A stretch of 64,000 nucleotides of DNA from Zymobacter palmae. GTDB lineage: Bacteria; Pseudomonadota; Gammaproteobacteria; Pseudomonadales; Halomonadaceae. A program made the position numbers and the translations under genes. The stretch is taken from assembly GCF_003610015.1 (NCBI RefSeq), contig NZ_AP018933.1, positions 682,001 to 746,000 of the forward strand, in the 5' to 3' direction. Below, one piece after another: positions 1 through 8,902 of this stretch (position 1 is the stretch's first letter; each line of letters opens with the position of its first letter). The notes beneath the pieces were generated by a model. It was not told the origin of the DNA, searched no databases, and saw only the letters and a list, made by a program, of their open reading frames with translations.

Positions 1-576
1 TTTTTCGTCGAATGTGGGTGCGCGCGGCTTCATAACCGCGATAAGTGATCATGATCAGCAATCGCTATTTTTATGTGATGAAATAAAAAAGAGGCTGATC
101 TGACGGCGTAGAACACGACGGTATGAAATAAATAACTTATTTAAGTGCGCGTTATTTACATATTCTTAAAACATATGACGTGGAGCGTCAATCGAGGGGC
201 TAGACGCATATGATCTTAAGATATAATGCGTGCAGTGTTTCTTTTACATGTGTGATAAAGGTTCATTGATGGCAACGGTGGTGGAACCGGCCGTTGCTTT
301 GGCGAGGCGCGATGACGATGGATGGCCTGCAGCCACAGCACACGATGGGTCACCAACGGCGCATACGGTGCTTTTCATTGACAGGATTTCATAAGGAAAT
401 AGGGACTAATCGCCTTATTTATCTTCATTGAATAATAAGAATAGAGCTGTCGTATTACCTATGATTAGCGTAGGAATAATACGGTTATGCAGGATACGCT
501 GATAATGAATGTCGCAGCAGTAAACGTATGGGGGATACCATGCGACATGTACGACATCTGTGCCGTTGCGTGGTAA
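1..576. other. Non-coding left edge
   Basis: I see no credible gene here. Reading frames are short and lack a ribosome binding site or recognisable protein. The stretch carries a stem-loop at 451-483 and ends at the insertion site of a small mobile repeat. A gene end from beyond the left edge cannot be excluded for the first ~100 bases, but nothing supports one. Confidence 0.5.
451..483. repeat. Imperfect inverted repeat / stem-loop
   Basis: CGTATTACCTA (451-461) is complementary to TAGG-AA-TAATACG (471-483), giving an 11-bp stem with a two-base bulge and a ~9-base loop. No T-run follows, so it is not a convincing terminator. It could be an operator or an RNA hairpin. Function unknown. Confidence 0.4.
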
Positions 577-696
577 GAGACGGTTTCATAACCTGAGCGA
601 TGGCTTTTACCCTCTCTAAAATAGACGGTTTCTACCGCAATTTTGTGGTTTGAAGTCCCTTCAATGATATGGGTATTGGGGTTATGAAATAGGCGC
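577..696 (-). mobile_element. MITE-like 120-bp element, copy 1
   Basis: This is a 120-bp element with inverted ends (GGTTTCATAACC at the left, GGTTATGAAATAGG at the right), flanked by TAA on both sides (574-576 and 697-699), i.e. a 3-bp target duplication. Its interior matches, in reverse orientation, the copies at 2475, 8580 and 47320. It has no coding capacity. GAG-type ends with a TNA duplication are what I know for the IS1031 group of the IS5 family, so it may be mobilised by such a transposase. None is encoded in this window. Confidence 0.75.
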
Positions 697-698
697 TA

Positions 699-820
699 AA
701 GAGCGGGTCATCCAATAGGCTCCACCACGTCGCCACACCATCTGTGCCGCTGCGCATGAAGAAGTGGATAATCCGATAGGCCTTACCGTGTTGCCACCGT
801 ATCCGCGCCACTACGCATGA
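699..820. repeat. Decayed tandem repeat, 61-bp unit x2
   Basis: Bases 699-759 and 760-820 align without gaps. By hand count 42 of 61 positions are identical, both units end in the same GCATGA, and many differences are transitions. A partial third copy (CATCTGTGCCGTTGCG, about 556-571) lies on the other side of the 120-bp element, which suggests that element inserted into an older repeat array. Function unknown. Confidence 0.5.
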
Positions 821-1100
821 GGGAGCGCTGCCATACGCTGAGCTCTCGTTGCTCGCGTAACGTCGTGCGTTGTGGTGAGGTTCGTAGTGTCGGGTAGGTA
901 GCCTGATGGCTGGCGGGAGCATTGATCGTCTGCTTGTATGCCGCTTCGTCGGGAGGAACAGGAACATGCCGACCACACCAGTGACTGTGTGGCATGGTGC
1001 GTAACGCTTGGCGCGTCGCCGCCTTGAGTGCTTATTGAGGAGCGCTCTTCGCCGCTATGGGAAGCGGCGGGGCGATTGTCAGGGATGTAGAGGGCGACTT

Positions 1101-1475
1101 TCAGGCCTGCTGGGCCTCGTCATAGGCCGTCTGGGCGGCGATGATGGCGTTCATGTTGTGTTCGGCCCAATGGGTGAGCACCGTGACGGTCTCCGTAAGC
1201 GTTTGGCCCAGTCTTGTCAGACTGTATTCAACCGTGACCGGTACAGTGGGCTGCACTTCGCGGTGAACTAGGCCATCGCGTTCAAGTCGACGCAGGGACT
1301 GCGTCAGCATTTTCTGTGAAATGCCCTGTATGTCGCGTCGCAGGCTGTTGAAGCGAACGGGTCCCTGTTCTAGCCGATCCAGAATCAGCAAGGCCCATTT
1401 GTCGGCAAGCCGTCCCAGCACTTCTCTGGCCGGGCAGCAGTCGTTGTAAATATCGTAGGTAAACCGTTCACTCAT
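1101..1475 (-). CDS. HxlR-family winged-helix regulator
   Basis: A DNA-binding transcriptional regulator of about 124 residues, the usual size for the HxlR family. The family's N-terminal cysteine is visible (NDCCPAREVLGRL), followed by ADKWALLILDRL, the winged-helix core (FNSLRRDIQGISQKMLTQSLRRLERDG) and the wing (REVQPTVPVTVEYSLT). I chose the ATG at 1475; a GTG two codons upstream (1481) is possible and neither has a strong ribosome binding site. It is divergent from the DoxX gene at 1834. HxlR/DoxX pairs often work in redox or electrophile responses, with the regulator controlling its neighbour, but that link is inference here. Confidence 0.88.
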   Translation of the reverse strand: MSERFTYDIYNDCCPAREVLGRLADKWALLILDRLEQGPVRFNSLRRDIQGISQKMLTQSLRRLERDGLVHREVQPTVPVTVEYSLTRLGQTLTETVTVLTHWAEHNMNAIIAAQTAYDEAQQA

Positions 1476-1565
1476 AACCACTGTGTTCTCTTGAGGTAGT
1501 CACTCGGAGGTAACGTAGTGTCGTGCAGGTGCCTTCTTTCACGACATTACCATTGTGTATAAGCT

Positions 1566-1584
1566 GAAAATGATTTTCATTGCC
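1566..1584. promoter_or_regulatory. Fur-box-like palindrome
   Basis: GAAAATGATTTTCATTGCC matches the 19-bp Fur consensus (GATAATGATAATCATTATC) at 14 positions and contains the palindrome TGAAAA-TGA-TTTTCA. It lies in the 352-bp divergent region between the HxlR regulator (1475) and DoxX (1834). I found no clear sigma70 promoter beside it, so a role in iron control is only a possibility. Confidence 0.35.
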
Positions 1585-1833
1585 TAGTAGGGCGTCTAGG
1601 TGTGTATCCGTCGTCTGCATCGGCGGCTGAAAGCGAGCTGTCTTGCAATGAACGCTAGGCCTATGCCTCTCGAGCGAGGACGCTGTTTTCCTGCACGAAG
1701 CGCGCCATTTTGACTATACCTACCTCTCTATGGGGTCGACAACGTTTAGCGACCATAAGGGTGCCTGACATCAGTAGGCACGTGAATGCTTTTTCATAGC
1801 GAATGACCTGACTGTAAACCTTAGGAGGTTTCC

Positions 1834-2256
1834 ATGCTGACTCGATTTAATACCGCAGTGGCTCACTCTGATTTTGGGCGACTTCTGCTGCGCCTGACGT
1901 TCGGCATCCTGATGTTGTTCCACGGTGTTTCAAAAGCCCAGCACGGTATCGGCTGGATCTCTGCCATGCTAGACGCCAAGGGCATCCCGGGGTTTATTGC
2001 TTACGGCGTCTTTATTGGTGAAATAGTTGCGCCGATTCTGATTATCATCGGTGTGCTGACGCGTCCTGCAGCGTTGGTATATGCCTTTAACCTGCTGGTT
2101 GCGACGCTGTTGGTGGGTATGGGACGTTTCTTCTCGCTGACGGACGTCGGTGCATGGGCTCTGGAAACCGAAGCGCTGTATTTCTTCGGCGGGCTTAGCA
2201 TCATGTTCCTGGGCGCTGGTCGCTATGCACTGGGGGCCAACTCACGCTGGTCATGA
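1834..2256 (+). CDS. DoxX-family inner-membrane protein
   Basis: A 140-residue integral membrane protein with about four hydrophobic segments (roughly 17-33, 57-76, 80-95, 113-130) and the DoxX-type N-terminus LLLRLTFGILMLFHGVSKA. A good ribosome binding site (TAGGAGG, 1822-1828) precedes the ATG. DoxX proteins are quinone- or thiol-linked membrane subunits, and their precise substrate is usually unknown. The divergent HxlR gene suggests stress-inducible expression (inference). Confidence 0.88.
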   Translation: MLTRFNTAVAHSDFGRLLLRLTFGILMLFHGVSKAQHGIGWISAMLDAKGIPGFIAYGVFIGEIVAPILIIIGVLTRPAALVYAFNLLVATLLVGMGRFFSLTDVGAWALETEALYFFGGLSIMFLGAGRYALGANSRWS

Positions 2257-2474
2257 CGGCGTGAAGGTGCGGCCGTCTGAATGTGCCATCATCAGGCGGC
2301 TGCACGAATGGTTCGCTAGAGCGCTAATCGTAGATGTATTGCGTCAGGCATGACGCAAGATTCAATGCGATGAGTGGACGATTTTTCTATACCGATATTT
2401 ATCGTCTATCAAACAGTAGCCGTATCGCCCTTAAGATGGAAAAGGACAATTGGCTGCCCTATGCTGTTGCCTTA

Positions 2475-2596
2475 ACGGCATGTATTCAGAACCTCAATGC
2501 CCACGTCATTGCGGGGGCTTTAACGCATCACATTGCGGTAAAAACCATCTGTCTTTAAAAGAGCAAAAGCGATCATTCAGGTAATGAAATAGTCTC
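2475..2596 (+). mobile_element. MITE-like element, degenerate copy 2
   Basis: This is ~122 bp and aligns along its length with the copies at 8580 and 47320 (shared blocks: AATGCCCA, ATTGCGGTA, AAACC, GTAATGAAAT, GTCTC). The left end is preceded by TTA (2472-2474), but the right flank is TAG, so the target duplication is lost or mutated. It occupies part of the otherwise empty 590-bp stretch 2257-2847, where I see no gene. Confidence 0.6.
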
Positions 2597-2847
2597 TAGA
2601 CACCCTGTCGTTCTACTTGCCTATGTCGTGAATGGCGCTTTCTTTTAGTGTTGCTCCTACTGTTATCCTGCCGCAAAAAACTTGGCGCAGCTGCGTTCAA
2701 AGCCGCATGCTTCTATATTGGCCAACGGCCTGAATCGCCAGTGTATGTACCCTCATGTATACCGACAAAACGTTTAGAAGGGCGAACATTCACTTGCTGG
2801 CTTCGTCCTAGGGGTGTGGCATCAGTGTGTAGGGGCGTAGACACCTG

Positions 2848-3471
2848 CTATTTCAATAACTGACTGAGCTGATCGTAGCCGTGCTCAATGGCTGAAGACA
2901 CCATCGCTTCGAGCAAGTGGATGTTGTCGCACGAGGCATAAGGCAGCTGATGGAACAGCCCATTACGCTGGCCGATGAACAGCTGGCCGTTGTTGCTCCA
3001 CAGGTCGACGCGATCCCATGTGAAGTAAAACATCTCCGACGGCCTTAACAGGCGAGGGCGCGAGATATACAGCCCTCGGTCGTCGATGACTGCACTTGAA
3101 AACCGGTAGCGCTTGCCGTGTTGCAGGCCTACCAGCAGCGAGATCATAAGGCGCGAACAGGCATGTTCCCACAGCTGCTCGACTATCTTCTTGTACACGC
3201 TCTTGCGGCGCGTCACGATCTGGGTTGGAAAGCGATCGCGGTCATCCTGCAGCAGAATGCAGTAGATCGTGCCGGTTGGGATGAAGCTGTAGATAGGGTA
3301 CAGCCCGCCCCAGCCGATTGCGGCAATGTCATTGAAATGGATAAAGCGGTTTTTCCACTGAAGTCCTTCTGCCGTGATGGTGAGCGTCTTCCTAAAAATC
3401 AGGCCAATTCTGGTGGTGTAGACGCTGTCCTGATGGTCATGGTGCGTGAATTCAACGAGTGCCCCTGTCAT
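2848..3471 (-). CDS. Hypothetical protein
   Basis: A 207-residue protein that I do not recognise. It appears soluble, with no signal peptide. The N-terminal half is rich in beta-type alternation (TTRIGLIFRKTLTITAEGL, IHFNDIAAIGW) and a similar pattern returns in the second half (YRFSSAVIDDRGLYI, MFYFTWDRVDLW), which hints at two pleckstrin-like or other small beta domains. I chose the ATG at 3471 because a strong AGGAGGGG precedes it. The longer frame back to 3552 has no ribosome binding site. It stands alone, convergent to nothing, with no informative neighbours. Confidence 0.7.
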   Translation of the reverse strand: MTGALVEFTHHDHQDSVYTTRIGLIFRKTLTITAEGLQWKNRFIHFNDIAAIGWGGLYPIYSFIPTGTIYCILLQDDRDRFPTQIVTRRKSVYKKIVEQLWEHACSRLMISLLVGLQHGKRYRFSSAVIDDRGLYISRPRLLRPSEMFYFTWDRVDLWSNNGQLFIGQRNGLFHQLPYASCDNIHLLEAMVSSAIEHGYDQLSQLLK

Positions 3472-3916
3472 TGCATCCCCTCCTGCCACCGCGGCTATGG
3501 TGTGCGGTGCCATTCTGAATATAAACATAGGTGTCGATTGATAGCGGTACATGCATCATTTAATTAAACAAAATGCTTTTTATCTGTGCATGTGATTTGG
3601 CATGGTGTTAATGATTATTGATATCGGCATAGATGCTATATAAGTTTGATATTTATTCTTCTTTATAATGCGGCGCGTTAAATGAGTGTAAGGGCTTACC
3701 GCTATTAATGAAGTATGATAATGACGATATTTCTGAATATTGAAGAATAAAAATATTATGAGGGAAAGGGGGCGCAGTTATAGTCGATCTGTCACTTTCA
3801 ATATGGATAGCTGATCCGCATAACAACCTTACCAATCAGTATTTCTGTTGATAGGGGATTGCTTCGTACACTCGAAGCAGGCCTTTCATCCATTACGGCA
3901 GCAGGAGTACGACAGC
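3472..3916. other. Intergenic, AT-rich
   Basis: A divergent region of 445 bp between the unknown gene and sbp, AT-rich at 3590-3780. It should contain the sbp promoter and a CysB-responsive site, but I could not pick a convincing -35/-10 pair. No gene is seen. Confidence 0.4.
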
Positions 3917-4981
3917 ATGGCATCGACATTCAAGAAAGTAGCATGGCTACTCCCGTTGTGGCTGGCTTACCAGCCAGTGGCGCATGCAGAGGATATTTCA
4001 CTGCTGAACGTGTCTTACGATCCGACGCGCGAGCTGTATCAGCAATACAACCAAGCTTTTAGCCAATGGTATCGCCAGCAGAGCGGCGATCAGGTGTCGA
4101 TTCGCCAAAGTCACGGAGGGTCGGGCACCCAAGCACGTAGCATCATTGAGGGGGCGCCTGCGGACGTGGCGACACTGGCTCTGGCCTACGATATCGACGC
4201 CATCGCGGAACGCGGACGCAAGCTGGTCGCGCCGGACTGGCAGAAGGCGTTGCCCGACCGCAGCTCTCCCTATACTTCCACGATCGTATTTTTAGTGCGC
4301 AAGGGCAATCCTAAGCACATTAAGGACTGGGATGATCTGATCAAGCCCGGCATCTCGGTGATCACGCCGAACCCCAAAACCTCCGGCGGCGCACGCTGGA
4401 ATTATCTGGCGGCATGGGGGTATGGGCTGAAGCAATCGTTGGGTGATCTGAAGGCCTTGCATGATCCGGCGCGCAAGGCGGATGTGGCAAAAGCGCAGGC
4501 CGATGCACAGGCGTTTGTGACGCAGTTGTTTAAGCATGTACCCGTGCTGGACAGTGGGGCGCGCGGTGCGACCAATACCTTTGTTCAGCGTGGGCTGGGG
4601 GATGTGCTGATTGCGTGGGAAAACGAAGCGTTCCTAGCATTGAAGGAATCGGGCGGGCAGGACTACGAGATCGTGACGCCGTCGATCAGCATTCTGACCG
4701 AGCCGCCCGTGGCGCTGGTCTCCGGTAACGTTGAGCGCAAAGGGCCGAAGGCCGAGCAGGCCGCCAAGGCTTATCTGGAGCATCTGTACTCTCCGGAAGG
4801 GCAGCGCATCGTGGCAGAGAACTTCTATCGTCCCCGCCGTACCGAAGGCGTTCCAAAAGCGCTGCTAGACCGGTTTCCAAACTTCCAGCTGACAACAGTC
4901 GACGATTTTGGCGGCTGGCAGACGGCGCAGAAGACCCACTTTGCCAACGGCGGTACCTTCGATCAGATCTACAAGCGCTGA
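3917..4981 (+). CDS. sbp: Periplasmic sulfate-binding protein
   Basis: The substrate-binding component of the sulfate/thiosulfate ABC importer. It has 354 residues; residues 1-24 form a signal peptide ending AHA-ED. The mature start ([17 protein letters not shown]) and the motifs [55 protein letters not shown] and [11 protein letters not shown] are those of Sbp rather than of thiosulfate-preferring CysP. The ATG at 3917 is preceded by CAGGAG; an upstream TTG (3848) is unlikely because the signal peptide begins here. Unusually, the gene is transcribed toward its partner genes cysTWA instead of heading their operon. Regulation by CysB is expected from the family. Confidence 0.95.
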   Translation: MASTFKKVAWLLPLWLAYQPVAHAEDISLLNVSYDPTRELYQQYNQAFSQWYRQQSGDQVSIRQSHGGSGTQARSIIEGAPADVATLALAYDIDAIAERGRKLVAPDWQKALPDRSSPYTSTIVFLVRKGNPKHIKDWDDLIKPGISVITPNPKTSGGARWNYLAAWGYGLKQSLGDLKALHDPARKADVAKAQADAQAFVTQLFKHVPVLDSGARGATNTFVQRGLGDVLIAWENEAFLALKESGGQDYEIVTPSISILTEPPVALVSGNVERKGPKAEQAAKAYLEHLYSPEGQRIVAENFYRPRRTEGVPKALLDRFPNFQLTTVDDFGGWQTAQKTHFANGGTFDQIYKR

Positions 4982-5013
4982 TCGCGCACCGCCTCTGTTC
5001 GCTATCGTCATAG

Positions 5014-5040
5014 AAAAAGGGGCCTCTGGGGCCCCTTTTT
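5014..5040. terminator. Rho-independent terminator of sbp
   Basis: A GC-rich hairpin (AAAAAGGGGCC - TCTG - GGCCCC) followed by TTTTT, 33 bases after the sbp stop. The A-run on the left makes it usable in both directions, which fits the convergent cysA gene. Confidence 0.9.
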
Positions 5041-5177
5041 CTATTGTTATGGCGAGTCTAGCGTCTTGTGTGTTGATAGAAGTGAAGGGCTTTTTGCCGC
5101 CGGAACCTGTGGAGAAGGGCCTCCCGATCAATCCTCCGCGTTATCACGCGAGGGGTAATGAGGTGGGCCGCCGGTGC

Positions 5178-6215
5178 TTACATGGGAAAACTGAACAGGT
5201 GATGTGGCGTTGCGAAGACTCGCTCGCCGCGCGTGAAGCGCTGCTGTTCCGCGATATGGTGGGGCAGTAAGGCGTGCCAAGGGCGTTCCAGCCACGGTGC
5301 GTGCAACTCGACGCGGACATGCGCGCCCAACGATACAACGTCATGGATATCGACGGGCAGGTACGTATGAGATGCATCGGGCTGGCGGTCGAGTCCTAGG
5401 TCGTAGGGACGAATCTGCACCGTAGTGCTCTGGGCGGGCAGGTAGGCCTCACCGCATGTCAGTAGGCCGTCTGCCAACTGGCCCTTGAACAGGTTGCTTT
5501 CTCCTAAAAAATTGAACACGAACGTGTTGCTGGGGGCCTGATAGAGGGCTGTGGGCGTGTCGATCTGCTCAATGCGGCCGTGGCTCATCACTGCAACGCG
5601 GTCCGACAGTTCGAGCGCTTCCTCTTGATCGTGGGTGACGAAGACACAGGTGAATTTGAGCTTGTCATGCAGTGCTCGCAGCCAACGGCGCATCTCGACG
5701 CGCACCTGAGTATCGAGCGCGCCGAACGGTTCATCCATCAACAGTACCTTGGGCTCAACGGCCAGCGCGCGAGCCAGTGCCACACGCTGCTGTTGACCAC
5801 CGGACAGCTGAGCGGGCAGGCGTTTGGCCAGAGGCGATAGCTGGATGGTGTCCAACAGGCCATTCACTCGCTCGGCAATCGCCTGTGACGAAAGGCGCTG
5901 AGCGCGAGGCTGCACGCGAAGCCCGAACGCAATGTTTTCGAAGACTGTCATATGGCGGAACAAGGCATAGTGCTGGAATACGAAGCCGATTTGACGATGG
6001 CGTACGTGTACCGCCGTCATGTCCCGGTCACCGAAAAGGATGCGGCCCGCGGTGGGGTGTTCCAGACCGGCAATGATACGCAGCAGCGTCGTCTTGCCGG
6101 AGCCTGACGGTCCGAGTAGCCCAACCAGCTCTCCTTGTCTTATCTCCAGAGAGGTCGGATGCAGGGCCGTGACGTCCCCGAAGCGGCGTGCTACCTGATC
6201 TACGATGATGCTCAT
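5178..6215 (-). CDS. cysA: Sulfate ABC transporter ATP-binding protein
   Basis: The ATPase subunit that powers sulfate import, 345 residues. Walker A GPSGSGKT (35-42), Q-loop VFQHYALF (79-86), signature LSGGQQQR (137-144), Walker [13 protein letters not shown] (157-168) and switch His195 (FVTHDQEEA) are all present. A C-terminal TOBE-like region follows from about 240. It is the last gene of the cysT-cysW-cysA operon, three bases after cysW, and converges on sbp. Confidence 0.96.
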   Translation of the reverse strand: MSIIVDQVARRFGDVTALHPTSLEIRQGELVGLLGPSGSGKTTLLRIIAGLEHPTAGRILFGDRDMTAVHVRHRQIGFVFQHYALFRHMTVFENIAFGLRVQPRAQRLSSQAIAERVNGLLDTIQLSPLAKRLPAQLSGGQQQRVALARALAVEPKVLLMDEPFGALDTQVRVEMRRWLRALHDKLKFTCVFVTHDQEEALELSDRVAVMSHGRIEQIDTPTALYQAPSNTFVFNFLGESNLFKGQLADGLLTCGEAYLPAQSTTVQIRPYDLGLDRQPDASHTYLPVDIHDVVSLGAHVRVELHAPWLERPWHALLPHHIAEQQRFTRGERVFATPHHLFSFPM

Positions 6216-6218
6216 CCG

Positions 6219-7046
6219 TTACTCTCCTTCGGTGTGCTGCTGGGCATAACGATCCAGCAGCGCCTTAATCAACAGGGTGAGGACCGCCAGCAGTGCCAGT
6301 ATCAAGGCGCTCGCAAAGGCGCCTACGATGTTGTAGTCCTGATAGAGCTGCTGGACCTGTAGCGGCAGTGTGCTGGTGTCACCGCGAATAGCCCCAGATA
6401 CGATGGATACAGCTCCGAACTCGCCGATGGCGCGTGCATTGGTCAGCACTACACCGTACAGCAGCGCTAGACGAATATTGGGCAGCGTGATACGGAAGAA
6501 CAGCGTCCAGCCGTTGGCCCCTAGCGTCACGGCCGCTTCCTCTTCCAGACGTCCTTGTACCTGCATGACGGGAATGACCTCACGCGCGACGAACGGGCAG
6601 GTCACGAACAGCGTGACGAGCACAATGCCCGGCCATGCAAACATCAGCTGTATGTCGTGGTCTGCAAGCCAACCGCCCAGCCAGCCATTGGTGCCATACA
6701 GCAGCAGGTACAGTAGCCCCGCGATGACGGGGGACACCGCAAAGGGAATGTCGATCAGCGTCTGCAGCAGGCGGCGCCCGGGAAATGAGAATCGCGTGAT
6801 TAGCCATGCTAGCGTGACCCCGAACACCAGATTGATCGGCACGGTGATTACTGCCACCAGCAAGGTAAGCAGCAGTGCTTTGACCGTGTAGAGGTCGGTG
6901 ATACTGGCCCAGAACGGTTGAACCCCTTGCGCGAAGGCCTGCGCAACGATGGCGATGAGTGGCACTAGTAGCAGCCAGAGCGCTACTAGGCTGGCGGCAC
7001 CGATCAGTACGCGCCGTACCGTGCGCTGATAGCCGATTCTGATCAT
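6219..7046 (-). CDS. cysW: Sulfate ABC transporter permease CysW
   Basis: A 275-residue inner-membrane permease, one half of the CysT/CysW translocation channel. About six membrane segments are seen, with the coupling motif EEAAVTLGANGWTLFFRITLP (residues near 168-188) and the typical tail segment ARAIGEFGAVSIVSG. The start codon overlaps the cysT stop (ATGA, 7043-7046), so translation is coupled. Confidence 0.96.
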   Translation of the reverse strand: MIRIGYQRTVRRVLIGAASLVALWLLLVPLIAIVAQAFAQGVQPFWASITDLYTVKALLLTLLVAVITVPINLVFGVTLAWLITRFSFPGRRLLQTLIDIPFAVSPVIAGLLYLLLYGTNGWLGGWLADHDIQLMFAWPGIVLVTLFVTCPFVAREVIPVMQVQGRLEEEAAVTLGANGWTLFFRITLPNIRLALLYGVVLTNARAIGEFGAVSIVSGAIRGDTSTLPLQVQQLYQDYNIVGAFASALILALLAVLTLLIKALLDRYAQQHTEGE

Positions 7047-7891
7047 GCCTCACCTCCATGCAGACGGCGGAAGAAGCGGGCCTGCCACGCGTTGATGAAC
7101 AGTAGAAGCAGCAGCGATGAGGCCAGCACCAGCGATGCCAGTGCCGCAGCGTTGGTGTAGCTGTATTCTTCAAGCTGCGTGACGATCGCCAGCGACATCA
7201 CCTCGGTCTTGTAAGGGGTATTGCCTGCGATGAAAATCACTGCGCCGTACTCGCCCAGTGAGCGGGCCAGGCTTAGCGCACCACCTGTCAGTAGGGCGGG
7301 CCATACCATCGGAAACAGTGCACGCCAGAACGTCTGACGTTCGGTTGCGCCCAGCGACACAGCCGCTTCTTCGAGTGTCGCTGGCAGTTCTTCCAAAATG
7401 GGCTGCACGCTGCGTACCACGAAAGGCAGGCTCGTGAATACCATGGCCATGATGATGCCCAACGGCGAGTAAGACACCGTAATGCCCACTTTGGCCAGCC
7501 ATGCTCCCAGTGCACCGTTTGGTGCGTACAGTGTGGCCAGCGTGATGCCGGCAACGGCAGTGGGCAGCGCAAACGGCAGATCAATCAGCGCATCAAGCAG
7601 AGTGCGGCCGGGAAAGCGATAGCGCACCAATACCCAGGCCAGCAATAACCCCGTCAGCACATTGATGACTGACGCTGCCAGTGCAGTAAGAACCGTCACC
7701 TTGTAACTCGCGATGTTGCGTGAATCGGTAATGACCCCCCAGTACTCCGCCCAAGACAGCTGCGACAGCTGCCCAATCAGGCTGGTCAGTGGCAGCAGCA
7801 GGATCAGCGCGGCGTAAAGCAGCGTCGTGCCCAGCGACAAGGTAAACCCAGGCAGCACGCGACGCGTCGATAGCAAGGTTGAATTGCTCAT
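7043..7891 (-). CDS. cysT: Sulfate ABC transporter permease CysT (CysU)
   Basis: A 282-residue permease with about six hydrophobic segments and the EAA coupling loop EEAAVSLGATERQTFWRALFP, followed by LARSLGEYGAVIFIAGN, characteristic of CysT. I chose the ATG at 7891 over the in-frame start at 7951: it has an AGGAG upstream and forms an ATGA overlap with the preceding small ORF. It is the first transporter gene of the operon. Confidence 0.95.
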   Translation of the reverse strand: MSNSTLLSTRRVLPGFTLSLGTTLLYAALILLLPLTSLIGQLSQLSWAEYWGVITDSRNIASYKVTVLTALAASVINVLTGLLLAWVLVRYRFPGRTLLDALIDLPFALPTAVAGITLATLYAPNGALGAWLAKVGITVSYSPLGIIMAMVFTSLPFVVRSVQPILEELPATLEEAAVSLGATERQTFWRALFPMVWPALLTGGALSLARSLGEYGAVIFIAGNTPYKTEVMSLAIVTQLEEYSYTNAAALASLVLASSLLLLLFINAWQARFFRRLHGGEA

Positions 7892-8109
7892 TGGGACGCA
7901 GTGCTCCTGCGGCGGTCGTAGGGTGCCGTTTCGCGAGCCTGTGCTTGCCATAGCGATGGACTGAAGGTCGTCAGGCCGCCAAGACCCTCGTCTGCCAGCA
8001 TGAAAATGCGCGGGATGCCGCTCGCTGCGTGCTGTACCGCACTTTCTTCAAGGCGAACAACGCGAGCGATCTTCTGGAATAACGCGCGCAGTACGGATGA
8101 AAGTGTCAT
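7888..8109 (-). CDS. Small protein coupled to cysT
   Basis: A 73-residue ORF directly upstream of cysT. Its stop overlaps the cysT start by ATGA (7888-7891), the same arrangement as cysT/cysW, and its ATG is preceded by AGGGGGG. That organisation argues it is translated as the operon's first gene. The sequence (start MTLSSVLRALFQKIARVVRL) is basic and amphipathic, without a signal peptide, and I do not recognise its family. Some pseudomonads carry a small sulfur-starvation protein (OscA) next to sulfate transport genes, but I cannot see a convincing match. Confidence 0.55.
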   Translation of the reverse strand: MTLSSVLRALFQKIARVVRLEESAVQHAASGIPRIFMLADEGLGGLTTFSPSLWQAQARETAPYDRRRSTASQ

Positions 8110-8194
8110 GACGCCCCCCTGTCAGCCATGGCCGATGGCATAAGGCGACGCGGGCGTCCCTTCATGTCATCAAGTCATGAAATAATGAGGTTTT

Positions 8195-8224
8195 AGAGTA
8201 AACAGCTTTGTAATCGGCTGACAA
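8195..8224 (-). promoter_or_regulatory. Possible promoter of the cysTWA operon
   Basis: On the minus strand TTGTCA (8219-8224) is followed after 18 bases by TACTCT (8195-8200), about 85 bases before the small upstream ORF. The -10 match is weak. CysB would be expected to bind just upstream, but its site is too degenerate to call. Confidence 0.3.
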
Positions 8225-8579
8225 TTAACGGGCTAGTTCTTTTTTTCTAACCTTAGAAGCACGGTGATTCTATTACAGTAGAACAGGACGCTATAGAAGT
8301 ATGAATGCGAGCGTATTGGGGAAAAGTGCAGGAACGTGTAAATGGCGGGGCGGTAAGGCTCATAGTGACCGGGGGGACTATGGCTGGCGGTGACATGTAT
8401 CTGAATTATAAGAGTGGGTCACGATAGTAACCTTAATCTTTAAATATAAGTCATCACCTATATAACACGCTAATGGGCAGGCGAAACTGCATTGCGCATA
8501 GCCACTTATGGTTGAATTCTGTTGACGATCATCATTTAGCGCGAGAGATACCGGTGCTTGTCTGCATACAATAGCTTTA

Positions 8580-8699
8580 AAGCATGTTTCATAACCCTAA
8601 TACCCATGTCATTGAAGGGGCTTCAAGCCACAAAATTGCGGTAGAAACCGTCTATTTGGGGAAGGGTAGAAGCCATCACTCAGGTTATGAAACAGCCTC
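8580..8699 (+). mobile_element. MITE-like 120-bp element, copy 3
   Basis: A 120-bp element with inverted ends GCATGTTTCATAACC and GGTTATGAAACAGCC (13 of 15 pairing), flanked by TTA at 8577-8579 and 8700-8702. Internally it is closest to copy 1. It is non-coding and lies in the 793-bp gap 8110-8902, the rest of which (8225-8576, 8703-8902) shows no gene. Confidence 0.8.
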
Positions 8700-8902
8700 T
8701 TAGTGCCACAGCATTTTAGTGACTAGTCTGATGGCAAGGTGAGCGAGGCATCGCTGTCTTGCCATCAGATTCATACCGATACCGATGCTTATCCTGTCAG
8801 CACAAGGGATGCGGCGCGCATGATGAGAACGGCGCTGGGTAGCCCGGTGGCAGATGGGCCCACAGCCGCCGTGTATGCGATTTGCTGTGAGCCACCTAGG
8901 TG

